In this document: positions 1-7,856 of the stretch, one piece after another
Position numbering within the stretch: position 1 is the stretch's first letter
How the letters are laid out: each line of letters opens with the position of its first letter
Assembly (NCBI RefSeq): GCF_041053105.1
Contig: NZ_CP163444.1
Coordinates: forward strand, 1,178,001 to 1,242,000
Direction: 5' to 3'
DNA length: 64,000 bases
Source of the DNA: Streptomyces sp. R44
GTDB taxonomy: Bacteria; Actinomycetota; Actinomycetes; Streptomycetales; Streptomycetaceae
The notes under the pieces: model-generated
Database searches by the model: none
Told to the model about the DNA's origin: nothing
The model's input: only the letters and a program-made list of their open reading frames with translations
Position numbers and translations under genes: made by a program

Positions 1-348
1 GCCCACCACGGCCAGCACCCCGCTGACCAGGCTGACAAGACCCACCTTGGCGTAGTAGAACCGGGCCCGGTCGGGGACGGCCAGCAGACTGCTCCTGATC
101 GACCCCGACGCGTACTCGCCCGTCACCGCGAGAATCCCCATGATCACCAGGACGATCATCCCCAGCGGTACGGCCGACAGGCCGAGCCCGATCGGGTCGA
201 ACCCCGGCGCCGTCAGCTGCTTCTCGCCGGGAACCATCCCGTAGACGAAGGCCAGTCCGATCATCAGGACGAGATAAACCGCCGGCGACCATTTCGGAGA
301 CCGCAGCGTCGTCAATTTGACCCATTCGGCGGCCACGGCGTGCTTCAT
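1..348 (-). CDS. ABC-2 type transporter permease, partial (probable lantibiotic immunity LanE-like)
   Basis: The N-terminal 116 residues of a membrane protein are visible; the rest lies left of the window. It starts MKHAVAAEWVKLTTLRS, the usual opening of ABC-2 permeases, then has a hydrophobic segment (VYLVLMIGLAFVYG), a second (AVPLGMIVLVIMGILAV), and the typical TGEYASGSIRSSL motif. Its ATG overlaps the stop of the ATPase gene by ATGA, so the two are translationally coupled. Being last in the lanthipeptide operon, it is inferred to expel the mature lantibiotic from the producer membrane (self-immunity); a general drug or lipid exporter is the alternative. Confidence 0.85.
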   Translation of the reverse strand, partial: MKHAVAAEWVKLTTLRSPKWSPAVYLVLMIGLAFVYGMVPGEKQLTAPGFDPIGLGLSAVPLGMIVLVIMGILAVTGEYASGSIRSSLLAVPDRARFYYAKVGLVSLVSGVLAVVG

Positions 349-1262
349 CAGAACCCTCCGATCGAGGCCCGGTATTCAGCGTGTTCCTGGGTCAGCTTCA
401 TAAACGCCTCCTCCAGCGAACCGGCGGAAGCGGTCAGCCCGAAAACGGCAATGTTCTCCGAGCTCGCGACAAGCCCGACCTTCTCCACGGACGCCCCGCT
501 CACGGCCAGCGTCGCGTCGTCCTGCCGTACGGACTCGATGCCCTGCTCCCGCAGCGCCCGCCGCATCCGCTCCGGATCGGCCACCCGGGCCAGCACGGTC
601 CTGTCCGAGTTCGCGGCGATGAACGCATCCACGGGGGTGTCCGCGAGCAGCCGTCCCCGGGCGACGACCACCAGATGGTCGGCGGTCACCGCCATCTCGT
701 TCATCAGGTGGGAGGAGACCAGCACCGTCCGCCCCTCCGCCGCCAGCCCCCGCATCAGCTCCCGGATCCACCGGACACCCTCGGGGTCGAGCCCGTTGAC
801 CGGCTCGTCGAACAGCAGCACCTCGGGGTCGCCGAGCAGCGCCGCCGCGACACCGAGCCGCTGCCCCATGCCGAGGGAGTAGCCGCGCACCCTCTGCCGG
901 GCCACCGCGAGCAGGCCGACCCGGTCCAGGACCTCGTCGGCCCGGGTGGCGGGCAGGCCGTGGGAGGCGGCCAGCACCCGCAGGTGGTCCCGGGCGCTGC
1001 GGCCCGGGTGCACGGCCCTGGTGTCGAGCAGCGCTCCCACCCGGGTCAGCGGGCGCGCCAGGCTCCGGTAGGGGACGCCGAGGACGGTGGCCCGGCCGGC
1101 GGTGGGCTCGTCCAGACCGAGGATCATGCGCAGGGTGGTGGACTTGCCGGCGCCGTTGGGGCCGAGGAATCCGGTGACCTTCCCCGGGGTCACGGAGAAC
1201 GACAGACCGTCGACGGCGACCTTCGCGCCGTACCGTTTGGTGAGGTTCTCGACCTCGATCAT
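348..1262 (-). CDS. ABC transporter ATP-binding protein (probable lantibiotic immunity LanF-like)
   Basis: A 304-aa CcmA/DRR-type ATPase. Walker A is GPNGAGKST (near residue 38), the signature loop is YSLGMGQRLG, and Walker B is VLLFDEPVNGLDP; a divergent C-terminal domain follows, as in bacitracin/lantibiotic immunity ATPases. I chose the ATG giving MIEVENLTKRYG because GAGAGG lies 7 nt upstream; a GTG one codon earlier is possible. It follows lanT by about 55 nt on the same strand and overlaps the permease gene by ATGA. Position in the operon suggests LanFE-type immunity, but the sequence alone does not exclude export of another compound. Confidence 0.88.
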   Translation of the reverse strand: MIEVENLTKRYGAKVAVDGLSFSVTPGKVTGFLGPNGAGKSTTLRMILGLDEPTAGRATVLGVPYRSLARPLTRVGALLDTRAVHPGRSARDHLRVLAASHGLPATRADEVLDRVGLLAVARQRVRGYSLGMGQRLGVAAALLGDPEVLLFDEPVNGLDPEGVRWIRELMRGLAAEGRTVLVSSHLMNEMAVTADHLVVVARGRLLADTPVDAFIAANSDRTVLARVADPERMRRALREQGIESVRQDDATLAVSGASVEKVGLVASSENIAVFGLTASAGSLEEAFMKLTQEHAEYRASIGGF

Positions 1263-1317
1263 CACAGCACCTCTCGTCCATGAACAGTCGTGACCGGACG
1301 GCCATGCCCACCGGCCC

Positions 1318-3459
1318 TCATACGGCCCCGGCCATCGGCTCCGCGTACAGCCCCGCGTACACCCCGCCCAGGGCCAGCAACTCCTCGTGCGTCCCCCGCT
1401 CCACGATCCGGCCGCGGTCCAGTACGTGGATCAGGTCCGCGTCCTGGATCGTCGCCAGCCGGTGCGCGATGACGATCTGCGTGGCGCCGGTCTCCGCGAT
1501 GATCCGGGAGACCCGCCGCTCGTTGGCGGTGTCCAGCGAGGCGGTCGCCTCGTCCAGGACGATGACCCGCGGCCGCTGCAGCAGCGTCCGCACGATGGCC
1601 AGCCGCTGCCGCTGCCCGCCGGAGAAGTTGGACCCCATCTCGGACACCAGGGTCCGCAGCCCCATCGGCAGTTCCTCGACGAAGTCGAGGATCCCCACGG
1701 CCGCGCAGTACTCCCGGACGGTGGCCTCGTCGATGTCCTGGCCCAGGGTCAGGTTCTCGAGGATGGTCCGGTTGTGCAGGTGCACCTCCTGCGGGACGTA
1801 CCCGATCTGCCCGCGCAGGAAGTCGGTCCGGTAGGCGCTCATGGGGTGGCCGCAGAACTCCACCGCCCCTCCGGTCGGCTGGTGGAGCCCGCAGACGACG
1901 CGCCCGACGGTGGACTTGCCCGAACCCGACGCGCCGACGAACGCCACCTTCGCGCCGGCCGGGATCTCCAGCGACACGTCCTCCAGCACCGGCCTGCTGT
2001 GCCGGGTGTAGCGGAACGACACCTCCCTCAGCCGTATCGAGGTGTCGTGGAGTTCCGTGAGGGGCCCGCCCTCCGGCTCGCTCTCGTGCGCCGTGATGTC
2101 GCTCAGCCGGCTCACGTAGCGGGAGGTCTCCGTGATCTCCGTCAGCATCTGGAAGACGGACGTGCTCAGGGCGAAGAAGGTGCCCGCCACGGCCTGCACG
2201 GCGATGGCCGAGCCGATGGTCACCGTCCCCCGCGACACGAAGTGCAGGCCGGCGAGCAGCAGCGCCAGCGGGCCGAACATCTGCGTGGTGGCGGCGATTC
2301 CGGAGATCCAGCCCTGCTGGATCCGCATCCGGGTGCGCATCGCGTCCAGCGAGGCGCCGTAGGTCGCCTCCCATTCGTCGGCGAACCGGCCGGCGTAGCC
2401 GCCCATCTTGATGGTGGGGACGGACACGATGGCGTCGAGCTGCGTGGACTGGGAGCGGGAGAGCAGCGCGAGCTCGGTGTCCGTCACCTCTTTCACCCGG
2501 TGCCGGCTCAGCCACAGGAATCCGGCGTTCAGCAGGAACAGCGCGAGCGCCAGCAGGCCGATGCGCCACTCGGTGACGAACAGGTAGACGCCGATGCAGG
2601 CCAGGGTCCCCACGTCCAGGACGCCCTGGGCGATCCGCGAGGAGAGCAGGTCCCGGACGCTGTTGACGGTGTTCAGGCGGAACAGCAGCTCGCCGGGCTG
2701 CCGGGTGGCGAAGAACTTGTACGGCAGGGAGAGCAGTCTCCTGAAGACATGGCTCATCAGGTGATGGCCCGTCACGGCGATCAGCCCCGCCAGCGCGGCG
2801 GTGCGCAGCATCCACAGCAGCAGGTAGCCGATCGCGGCCGCCGCCACCGCCCCTGCGATCAGCCCCGTCTGGGACAGGTCGCTCCAGGCGTCGTCCCGGT
2901 CGACGGCCCATTTGGTCAGCGCCGGTATGCCCAGCACCGCCGCGTAGGAGCCCAGCGACAGCAGGGCGACCAGGGTGATCCGGCGGCCCGCCCGGGCCGG
3001 GACCAGCGGCAGCGACCGCCAGTGCCGGAAGGCGGGGAGGGACTGCCGGGTGAAGTCCGGGCCGGGGGAGGCCGCGATCACCACCTGGGAGAAGCCGGCC
3101 TCCAGCTCGTCGCGGGTGAGGCGCTTGCGGCCCACGGCCGGGTCCATCACCCAGGCCGTCGTGCCGTCGAAGCGCTCCAGGACCAGGAAGTGGTAGTCCT
3201 CCCAGAAGAGGATCACCGGCTCGGTGAAGCCCCGCAGGGCCTCCACGCTCCGGGCCCGGAACGCCTTGACCTCCATGCCCCTGGAGCGCAGGAAGTCCAC
3301 GAGCTGCTTCGCTCCGAGACCGTCCCGGCCGGCCTCCAGGTCCTCCCGCACGGTCCGGAAGTCCTCGGTGCGGCCGTGGTACCCCAGCACCGCGACGCAG
3401 CAGCACAGCCCGCACTCCGTCTGGGTGACCTGGGTGACGGAGGGAACCCGGAGGCCCAT
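1318..3459 (-). CDS. lanT: LanT: peptidase-containing lanthipeptide ABC transporter
   Basis: This 713-aa protein combines leader-peptide cleavage with export. Residues 1-130 form a C39 peptidase: the TECGLCC motif gives the catalytic Cys16, with Gln10 as oxyanion residue, His90 in DYHFLVLERF and Asp106 in VMDPAVG, so the protease looks intact. A six-helix transmembrane domain follows (about 160-430). The nucleotide-binding domain has Walker A GASGSGKST, signature FSGGQRQRLA, Walker B VIVLDEAT and the IAHR switch. The ATG overlaps the lanM stop (ATGA), fixing the start; the longer open frame upstream is antisense-like noise inside lanM. It should cut the precursor after the Gly-Ala (GA) site and export the modified core. 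Confidence 0.95.
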   Translation of the reverse strand: MGLRVPSVTQVTQTECGLCCCVAVLGYHGRTEDFRTVREDLEAGRDGLGAKQLVDFLRSRGMEVKAFRARSVEALRGFTEPVILFWEDYHFLVLERFDGTTAWVMDPAVGRKRLTRDELEAGFSQVVIAASPGPDFTRQSLPAFRHWRSLPLVPARAGRRITLVALLSLGSYAAVLGIPALTKWAVDRDDAWSDLSQTGLIAGAVAAAAIGYLLLWMLRTAALAGLIAVTGHHLMSHVFRRLLSLPYKFFATRQPGELLFRLNTVNSVRDLLSSRIAQGVLDVGTLACIGVYLFVTEWRIGLLALALFLLNAGFLWLSRHRVKEVTDTELALLSRSQSTQLDAIVSVPTIKMGGYAGRFADEWEATYGASLDAMRTRMRIQQGWISGIAATTQMFGPLALLLAGLHFVSRGTVTIGSAIAVQAVAGTFFALSTSVFQMLTEITETSRYVSRLSDITAHESEPEGGPLTELHDTSIRLREVSFRYTRHSRPVLEDVSLEIPAGAKVAFVGASGSGKSTVGRVVCGLHQPTGGAVEFCGHPMSAYRTDFLRGQIGYVPQEVHLHNRTILENLTLGQDIDEATVREYCAAVGILDFVEELPMGLRTLVSEMGSNFSGGQRQRLAIVRTLLQRPRVIVLDEATASLDTANERRVSRIIAETGATQIVIAHRLATIQDADLIHVLDRGRIVERGTHEELLALGGVYAGLYAEPMAGAV

Positions 3460-6398
3460 CAGAGGGCTCCGTGCCAGATCGGCGACACCCGGGGCCGCGC
3501 GTCGTCGAGGCGGCCGAGCAGGTGCAGCAGCACACCCGAGGAGCCCACCATGGCGCTGTCGGTGTGCGCGTAGCGGGAGCCGGTGTCGGCGAGCTTCTCC
3601 GCGACCACGTCGGGTCCCAGCCGGCGCGCCTCGACGGCGGCGGCCCGCTCCGACAGCTCCTGGTCGTCGCCGGCGATCCGGCGGACCACGTCGATGTTGC
3701 CGAGGTCGCCGTGGCACCAGGTGAGGTTGCGTCCGAAGCCCTGCCGGAAGGTGTTGTCGAGGGCCGCCTCCAGGCGCTCGGCGGCCCGTTCGTCCGCTGT
3801 CCGGGCGGTCACGGCGGACAGCGCCATGGCGATGCCGGCGGCGCCGTGGCACCAGCCGGTCGAGAACCGGCCCGGGAAGGCGGAGTTGGTGGACCAGTTC
3901 CGCTCCTGGGGCACGTAGAAGGACTCCAGGCGGTCCGTCAGGACGCCGATGGCGGCGTCGACGCGGTGTCCGGGGTGGTCGGGCAGCGCGGCGAGGGCGT
4001 ACAGGACTCCCGCGACGCCGTGCGCGAAGCCCGACTGCTCCCACCAGGATCCCGACGGTTCCTCCACATGGCCCAGCAGCCGGCCGGTGAGCCCGTCCAG
4101 GGCGTCGAGGCTGTGGTCACCGCCGATCGAGGCGATCATCGTGGCGATGCCGGAGATCCCGGAGATCACCTCCGGGGTGTTCTCGGGGCCGATCTGCTCC
4201 ACGACCAGCGGCACGGCGTCCTGTGCCGCCTTGACCCAGCCCGGCTCCCGCAGGATTCGCCCGGCCTCGCACAGGGCGAACAGGAGGCCGGTGGTTCCGG
4301 TGTAGGCGCCGGCACCGCTCTGCCGGATGCTGCGCAGTTCGTAGACGCCGTCGGTGAGGATGCCGGCGCTGCGCTCGAAGACCTGGCGTGCCACCCGCTC
4401 GTAGCGTTCGTCGCCGAAGTGGGCCGCGGCCGCGGCCAGGGCCAGCGCGGGGCCGGTGCGTCCGGTGTACAGGTCGTACCCCAGCACGCCGGAGGGCCAG
4501 GGCCGGGCGGCCTGCGCGGAGGCCAGCGGGCCGATCCAGGTGGCGGGGAGATGACCGTACTGGTCGGGGAGGCAGCCCGCGGTCAGGGCGTCGGCCAGCG
4601 ACCGGGCGAGCCGCTCCAGGCCGGTGCGCTCTCCGGTGGAGGTCCGGCCGTTCCAGGCGGTCCCGCCGGAGAGGTGGTTGTCGGGGAAGCGGGAGCAGAA
4701 GGCCGAGTGGAGCAGCCGCAGCTGCCGTCTGACCGCCTGCTCGTCGAGCGCCGCGGCCTTGGCCAGCGCCCGGGAGAGCGGGGTGCGGTCGAGCCGGACG
4801 CCGGTGTCCTCGCCGTCGCAGTCGTGGACGGTGGTGCCGGTGGCGGGCACGGTGAAGTAGGGGACGTCGCGTTCGGCCATCTGCCGCAGTTCCGAGCCGA
4901 CCAGCCTGCGGTCGGAGAACCGGGAGGGGATGGCGATCCTGTGGAGCAGGGCCTGGGCGAGGGCCGGGTCGGCCATCGCGGCGGCGGAGGCTGCCATCCG
5001 CAGGATCTGCGCGTACTGCGACGTCGGGTTGTGGATGTAGCGGAGGCGCATGGCCGGAGCGAGCTCCTCCAGCAGGGTGGTCCACCAGGAGGGCCGGCGC
5101 ATCACCGCCTCGCAGACCTGCCGGAACCCGTCGGCCATCTGTCCGGCGAGCCCGTGGATCTCCTGTTCGGTGCTCTCCCGGACCACGGTGGAGCGCTGCT
5201 CGGACGGGCGGGCCTGGAGGTGCACCCGGATCCGGTCGGTGAAGGGGTGCTCGAAGACCATGGTCTTGAAGGGGGACACGCCCTGGTTGTCGCCGCCGAG
5301 GAAACCGAGGTCGACGTAGCCGGAGTCCTCGTTCTTGCCGGCCAGGACCAACGGGAGGATCCCGATGCCGTAGACGCTGCGGCCGATCTCGTCGTACGCG
5401 TTGCCCTCGGCCTCCGGGGTGGGGCCGGTGTGCACCCGGGAGGGGTGCAGCAGCGTCTCGAGGTCGATGGCCACCGGGCCCCGGCGGGTGGGCAGGATGT
5501 TCTCGAAGTGCATGTCCCGCGCGTCCAGCAGGTAGAACACGGCGGCCAACTGGCCGCAGGCCCGCATGAACGGCACGCTGAATCCGCCGATGTCCTGCTG
5601 TTCGACGTACTCGACGTACCCGTACCCGTCGCACACCAGGGTGCGGGCGGCGGGCAGTGCGCAGTCGGCCTCCGCGTTGACGCGCTCGACGACGGTCTCG
5701 AAGGCCGCCTCGCAGGAGACGTCCCGGGGCTTGTAGACCAGGCGGGCCCCCGAGGCGAACGTCAGGATGCTCACCGCCCTGCCGTGGGCGTGCGAGTCGC
5801 CGTCGGCCCCGCCGATGGACAGCAGCGGGTCGCCGGGGGCGATGCCGGAGAACCGGAAGACCTCCTCCCGGTCGGCGTGGAGGCGCCGGACCAGTTCCCG
5901 CGCGGCCTCGCGGGCGTTGCGCACCACATGGCCGGCCGCGGAGCGGAGCACCGGGAAGGGCTCCAGGGCGTCTCTCCATGCCCGGGTGACGAAGTCCTGG
6001 TAGCGCTCGTGCGGGGTCGCCCCCCGCAGCAGCCCGTCGGTGGAGGCCTTGTTGACCGCGGCGACCAGGGTACGGGTCGCCACGTCGCGGAGCCGGGCCT
6101 CGGCCCGGCCGAGCACCTGGAGCGTGAAGGCGTCCAGGTCGGCGACGGCTTCCGTGAGGTCCTCGGGGAGGAGCCTGTCGGCAGCCGGCAGTGCCAGTCG
6201 CCGGATCACGCGCTGGAACGGATACTCCTCCGGCTCCAGCGACCAGGCGAGCGCGGCCGGCGAGGGGGCCTCTGGAGCGACGTCGGACGGAGCCGAGAGC
6301 TTGACGTGGACGGCGGGCGCGAAAACGCCGAGGGGTTCGATGGTTTCGCGGATTTCGACGCTGTCGAGTTCTGGGTAAAGATTCGCGGGCGAGATCAA
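3459..6398 (-). CDS. lanM: LanM: class II lanthionine synthetase
   Basis: A 979-aa bifunctional enzyme of usual LanM length. The N-terminal dehydratase (DUF4135, kinase-like fold) shows LVYKPRDV (near 220), ARDMHFENIL (293-302) and IDLETLLHP (311-319), used for phosphorylation and elimination of Ser/Thr. The C-terminal LanC-like cyclase retains the zinc ligands Cys850 (GWCHGAAG), Cys895 and His896 (TWCHGDLG), plus the GFAHGVAG repeat. The start is a TTG at 6398 preceded by AGGGAG 8 nt upstream; no ATG or GTG fits better. It follows lanA after a strong hairpin and overlaps lanT. It should install the dehydro residues and (methyl)lanthionine rings in the lanA product. Confidence 0.96.
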   Translation of the reverse strand: MISPANLYPELDSVEIRETIEPLGVFAPAVHVKLSAPSDVAPEAPSPAALAWSLEPEEYPFQRVIRRLALPAADRLLPEDLTEAVADLDAFTLQVLGRAEARLRDVATRTLVAAVNKASTDGLLRGATPHERYQDFVTRAWRDALEPFPVLRSAAGHVVRNAREAARELVRRLHADREEVFRFSGIAPGDPLLSIGGADGDSHAHGRAVSILTFASGARLVYKPRDVSCEAAFETVVERVNAEADCALPAARTLVCDGYGYVEYVEQQDIGGFSVPFMRACGQLAAVFYLLDARDMHFENILPTRRGPVAIDLETLLHPSRVHTGPTPEAEGNAYDEIGRSVYGIGILPLVLAGKNEDSGYVDLGFLGGDNQGVSPFKTMVFEHPFTDRIRVHLQARPSEQRSTVVRESTEQEIHGLAGQMADGFRQVCEAVMRRPSWWTTLLEELAPAMRLRYIHNPTSQYAQILRMAASAAAMADPALAQALLHRIAIPSRFSDRRLVGSELRQMAERDVPYFTVPATGTTVHDCDGEDTGVRLDRTPLSRALAKAAALDEQAVRRQLRLLHSAFCSRFPDNHLSGGTAWNGRTSTGERTGLERLARSLADALTAGCLPDQYGHLPATWIGPLASAQAARPWPSGVLGYDLYTGRTGPALALAAAAAHFGDERYERVARQVFERSAGILTDGVYELRSIRQSGAGAYTGTTGLLFALCEAGRILREPGWVKAAQDAVPLVVEQIGPENTPEVISGISGIATMIASIGGDHSLDALDGLTGRLLGHVEEPSGSWWEQSGFAHGVAGVLYALAALPDHPGHRVDAAIGVLTDRLESFYVPQERNWSTNSAFPGRFSTGWCHGAAGIAMALSAVTARTADERAAERLEAALDNTFRQGFGRNLTWCHGDLGNIDVVRRIAGDDQELSERAAAVEARRLGPDVVAEKLADTGSRYAHTDSAMVGSSGVLLHLLGRLDDARPRVSPIWHGAL

Positions 6399-6442
6399 TG
6401 CTCCGGCTCCCTGCGCGGAAGGTGATAGATTGCCACGTTGCG

Positions 6443-6479
6443 CCGGGGGCGGGGAGCATGAGCCGCTCCCCGCCCCCGG
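6443..6479 (-). terminator. Perfect 15-bp hairpin between lanA and lanM (attenuator/partial terminator)
   Basis: Arms 6443-6457 and 6465-6479 are perfectly complementary (CCGGGGGCGGGGAGC and its reverse complement) around a 7-nt loop. The hairpin lies 22 nt past the lanA stop and 45 nt before the lanM start, with no T-tract. In lantibiotic operons such structures usually let most transcripts end after the precursor gene, or protect its mRNA 3' end, giving excess precursor over enzyme. Confidence 0.8.
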
Positions 6480-6500
6480 TCAGTACCAAGCCCTTCGGGC

Positions 6501-6671
6501 TCAGCTGCAGTTGGGCTGGCACTCCTTGGTCAGCGTGCACCAGCCGCCGTGGTTGCCGAGGAAGTCGGACAGCGAGAACGTGTTGGTCGAGCACGCGCCG
6601 TAGGCGACGCCGTCGAAGTCCTGCTCCGCGATCTCCTCGATGAGCGAGATGTCACCGTCGAAGTTGTTCAT
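6501..6671 (-). CDS. lanA: LanA: lacticin 3147 A1-like (mersacidin-group) lantibiotic precursor peptide
   Basis: A 56-aa peptide found by direct translation. The acidic leader (residues 1-26, MNNFDGDISLIEE... ending DFDGVAYGA) finishes in Gly-Ala, a LanT C39 cleavage site. The core (27-56) starts CSTNTFSLSD and contains GWCTLTKEC (43-51), with further Cys at 55. The segment CTLTKEC matches the CTLTxEC lipid II-binding motif of mersacidin and of two-component alpha peptides. From memory, the core matches lacticin 3147 LtnA1 at about 21 of 30 positions with equal length, and the leader end also resembles LtnA1. There are nine Ser/Thr and four Cys in the core. The ATG is the only start: a TGA lies in frame three codons upstream. 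The Shine-Dalgarno is weak. Confidence 0.95.
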   Translation of the reverse strand: MNNFDGDISLIEEIAEQDFDGVAYGACSTNTFSLSDFLGNHGGWCTLTKECQPNCS

Positions 6672-6683
6672 GTGAATTCACAT
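6670..6683. promoter_or_regulatory. Perfect 14-bp palindrome overlapping the lanA start codon
   Basis: ATGTGAATTCACAT is a perfect palindrome whose end coincides with the lanA ATG (6669-6671 on the complement). Its location over the ribosome-binding region fits a repressor operator or a start-site-occluding RNA structure; the regulator is unknown and none is encoded near the operon in this window. Confidence 0.5.
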
Positions 6684-7064
6684 CCAATCCGACCGCATAT
6701 ATCCAATGGGCCATTCTGCGGAAATCTTCGGCCCATGGCTCGTCGCCCGGCTGAGCGACGAGGGAAAGCTATGCGCGTCGATAGCCAGTCCACAACCCAT
6801 CGGTCGCCCGGCGGGTCCCAGAAATACGTTTCCGGTGATGCCGCGCGAGCCCCCGATGACGCTGTTGACCTGCGGCTTCGATGCCACGTGGCCAAATCCT
6901 GCCAGGGTGCTGGCAACTTGGTGCAGCTCATTTTCCGGCGGATTCGTGCGCGGCCGTATGCGCAACCGGATGCACTGGATATGCGCGGCGAATAGGGGGC
7001 CGAATGCGATCGGCCAATTTCCGCTCGCGATACTTTCGCGGCCGTAGATCATCTCCGTGACACG
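6684..7064 (-). other. Non-coding lanA upstream region with inverted repeats
   Basis: About 380 bases without a convincing gene on either strand, less GC-rich than the flanks. A TATAT stretch (6698-6702) lies about 27 nt before the lanA ATG and could belong to a -10 element, with no clear -35. Two inverted repeats precede it: ATGGGCC/GGCCCAT (6706-6712 and 6730-6736) and CTCGTCGC/GCGACGAG (6739-6746 and 6755-6762). I looked in all frames for a second precursor peptide (a beta partner rich in Thr and Cys) and found none. Confidence 0.6.
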
Positions 7065-7180
7065 GCCGGCCGGTACTCGCTCCCCGCGCATCACCAGGGA
7101 CGCGGGCCCCACCGCCGTGCCGGCCGCCGGCAAGGCACCGGGCAACGCGATGGAGTGCGGCCCCAGCGTGGCTCCCCAGG
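7065..7180 (-). pseudogene. C-terminal remnant resembling a Pls/PosA-type NRPS hexapeptide-repeat tail
   Basis: Reading the complement in one frame from 7180 gives about 39 residues beginning GATLGPHSIALPGAL and continuing TAVGPASLVMRGERVPAG. That pattern (left-handed beta-helix hexapeptides ending SLVMRGExVPAG) is, from family knowledge, typical of the C-terminus of Pls/PosA (poly-lysine synthetase-like) NRPSs or related acyltransferases. Coding-like third-position GC is lost beyond 7065. The upstream side is cut where the IS630 remnant begins. It is a broken fragment with no start and no function expected; a generic hexapeptide acyltransferase is the alternative parent. Confidence 0.55.
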
Positions 7181-7793
7181 GAGATCGCTGCCGCGCTGCG
7201 GGTCGGCGAGCGGTCCGTGGAGCGGTGGCGCGAGCGCGGCGAAGCGGGAGCCCTGTCGAAGGGTTCGCCTGGGCGGCCGAAGCTCAGCGACACGCAGATC
7301 GCCCGGCTGGAACGCGGGCCGCTGGCCCACGGCTGGGCCGACCTGCTACAAGCCGGGAAAGCGGTCCCGGATGTTCTACTCGGTCCGCGAGTACCGGGGT
7401 CGCAAGGGCGAGCCGAAGGGTATCGGCCGGCGCCACCTGCGCGACCTGCTGGTCAGGGCACACATCCAGCTCGGCGGCCCGATCGTGCTCGTGTGGGACA
7501 ACCCGCGCATGCACCTGGTCGAACCGATGCGCCGGTTCATCGACGACCATGCGCACTGGCTCACCGTATTCCAACTTCCAAGTCACTCACCGGACTTGAA
7601 CCCTCGGGAGGGCATCTGGTCGCTGGTCGAACGCGACATCGGAAACCTTGCCGCGGCCGACCTCGGTCAGATCACCCGGACAGCCATTCATCAGGCCCCT
7701 CGAAGGCCTGCGGCAGGGTCACCACAGCAGGCCATGGAGGCTGGGCGCACACGGCCCACCCGAACTATGGTGTCCCACCACATACGCCCCTGA
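7175..7793 (+). pseudogene. Degenerate IS630-family transposase (internal deletion and frameshift)
   Basis: Two parts of one transposase lie in different frames. The N-terminal winged-helix part (about 7181-7340) reads EIAAALRVGERSVERW, then GSPGRPKLSD and GPLAHGWADL. The C-terminal catalytic part (about 7347-7793) reads CYKPGKRSRMFY, GGPIVLVWDN (second Asp) and SPDLNPREGIWSL (Glu), i.e. the IS630 D-D-E domain. Between HGWAD and CYKPG some 120 residues normally present, including the first catalytic Asp, are missing and the frame shifts. No terminal inverted repeats were recognised. It is inactive and marks a past insertion beside the lantibiotic operon. Confidence 0.88.
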
Positions 7794-7856
7794 CCTGCGC
7801 CTTCCTACGGTGTGGCGACACCGAAACGTCCCCGCACATGCCTGGAAGTGGTGCAC

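Noticed and set aside
3460..4044. 195-codon N-terminal extension of lanT
   Set aside because: It lies inside lanM, is Arg-rich, and the C39 domain begins exactly at the ATG that overlaps the lanM stop.
1387..6425. Long plus-strand open frames (728 and 984 codons) opposite lanT and lanM
   Set aside because: They are Gly/Pro/Arg/Val-rich shadows produced by high third-position GC; the minus strand encodes full-length LanT and LanM with all motifs.
6668..6931. 87-codon frame as a second lantibiotic precursor
   Set aside because: It lacks an acidic leader, a Gly-Ala/Gly-Gly cleavage site and a Ser/Thr/Cys-rich core, and it runs over the lanA start.
6678..7145. 155-codon minus-strand frame upstream of lanA as a gene
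   Set aside because: Only its first part resembles a known family (hexapeptide repeats); the remainder loses coding-like base use, so it was treated as a remnant plus non-coding DNA.
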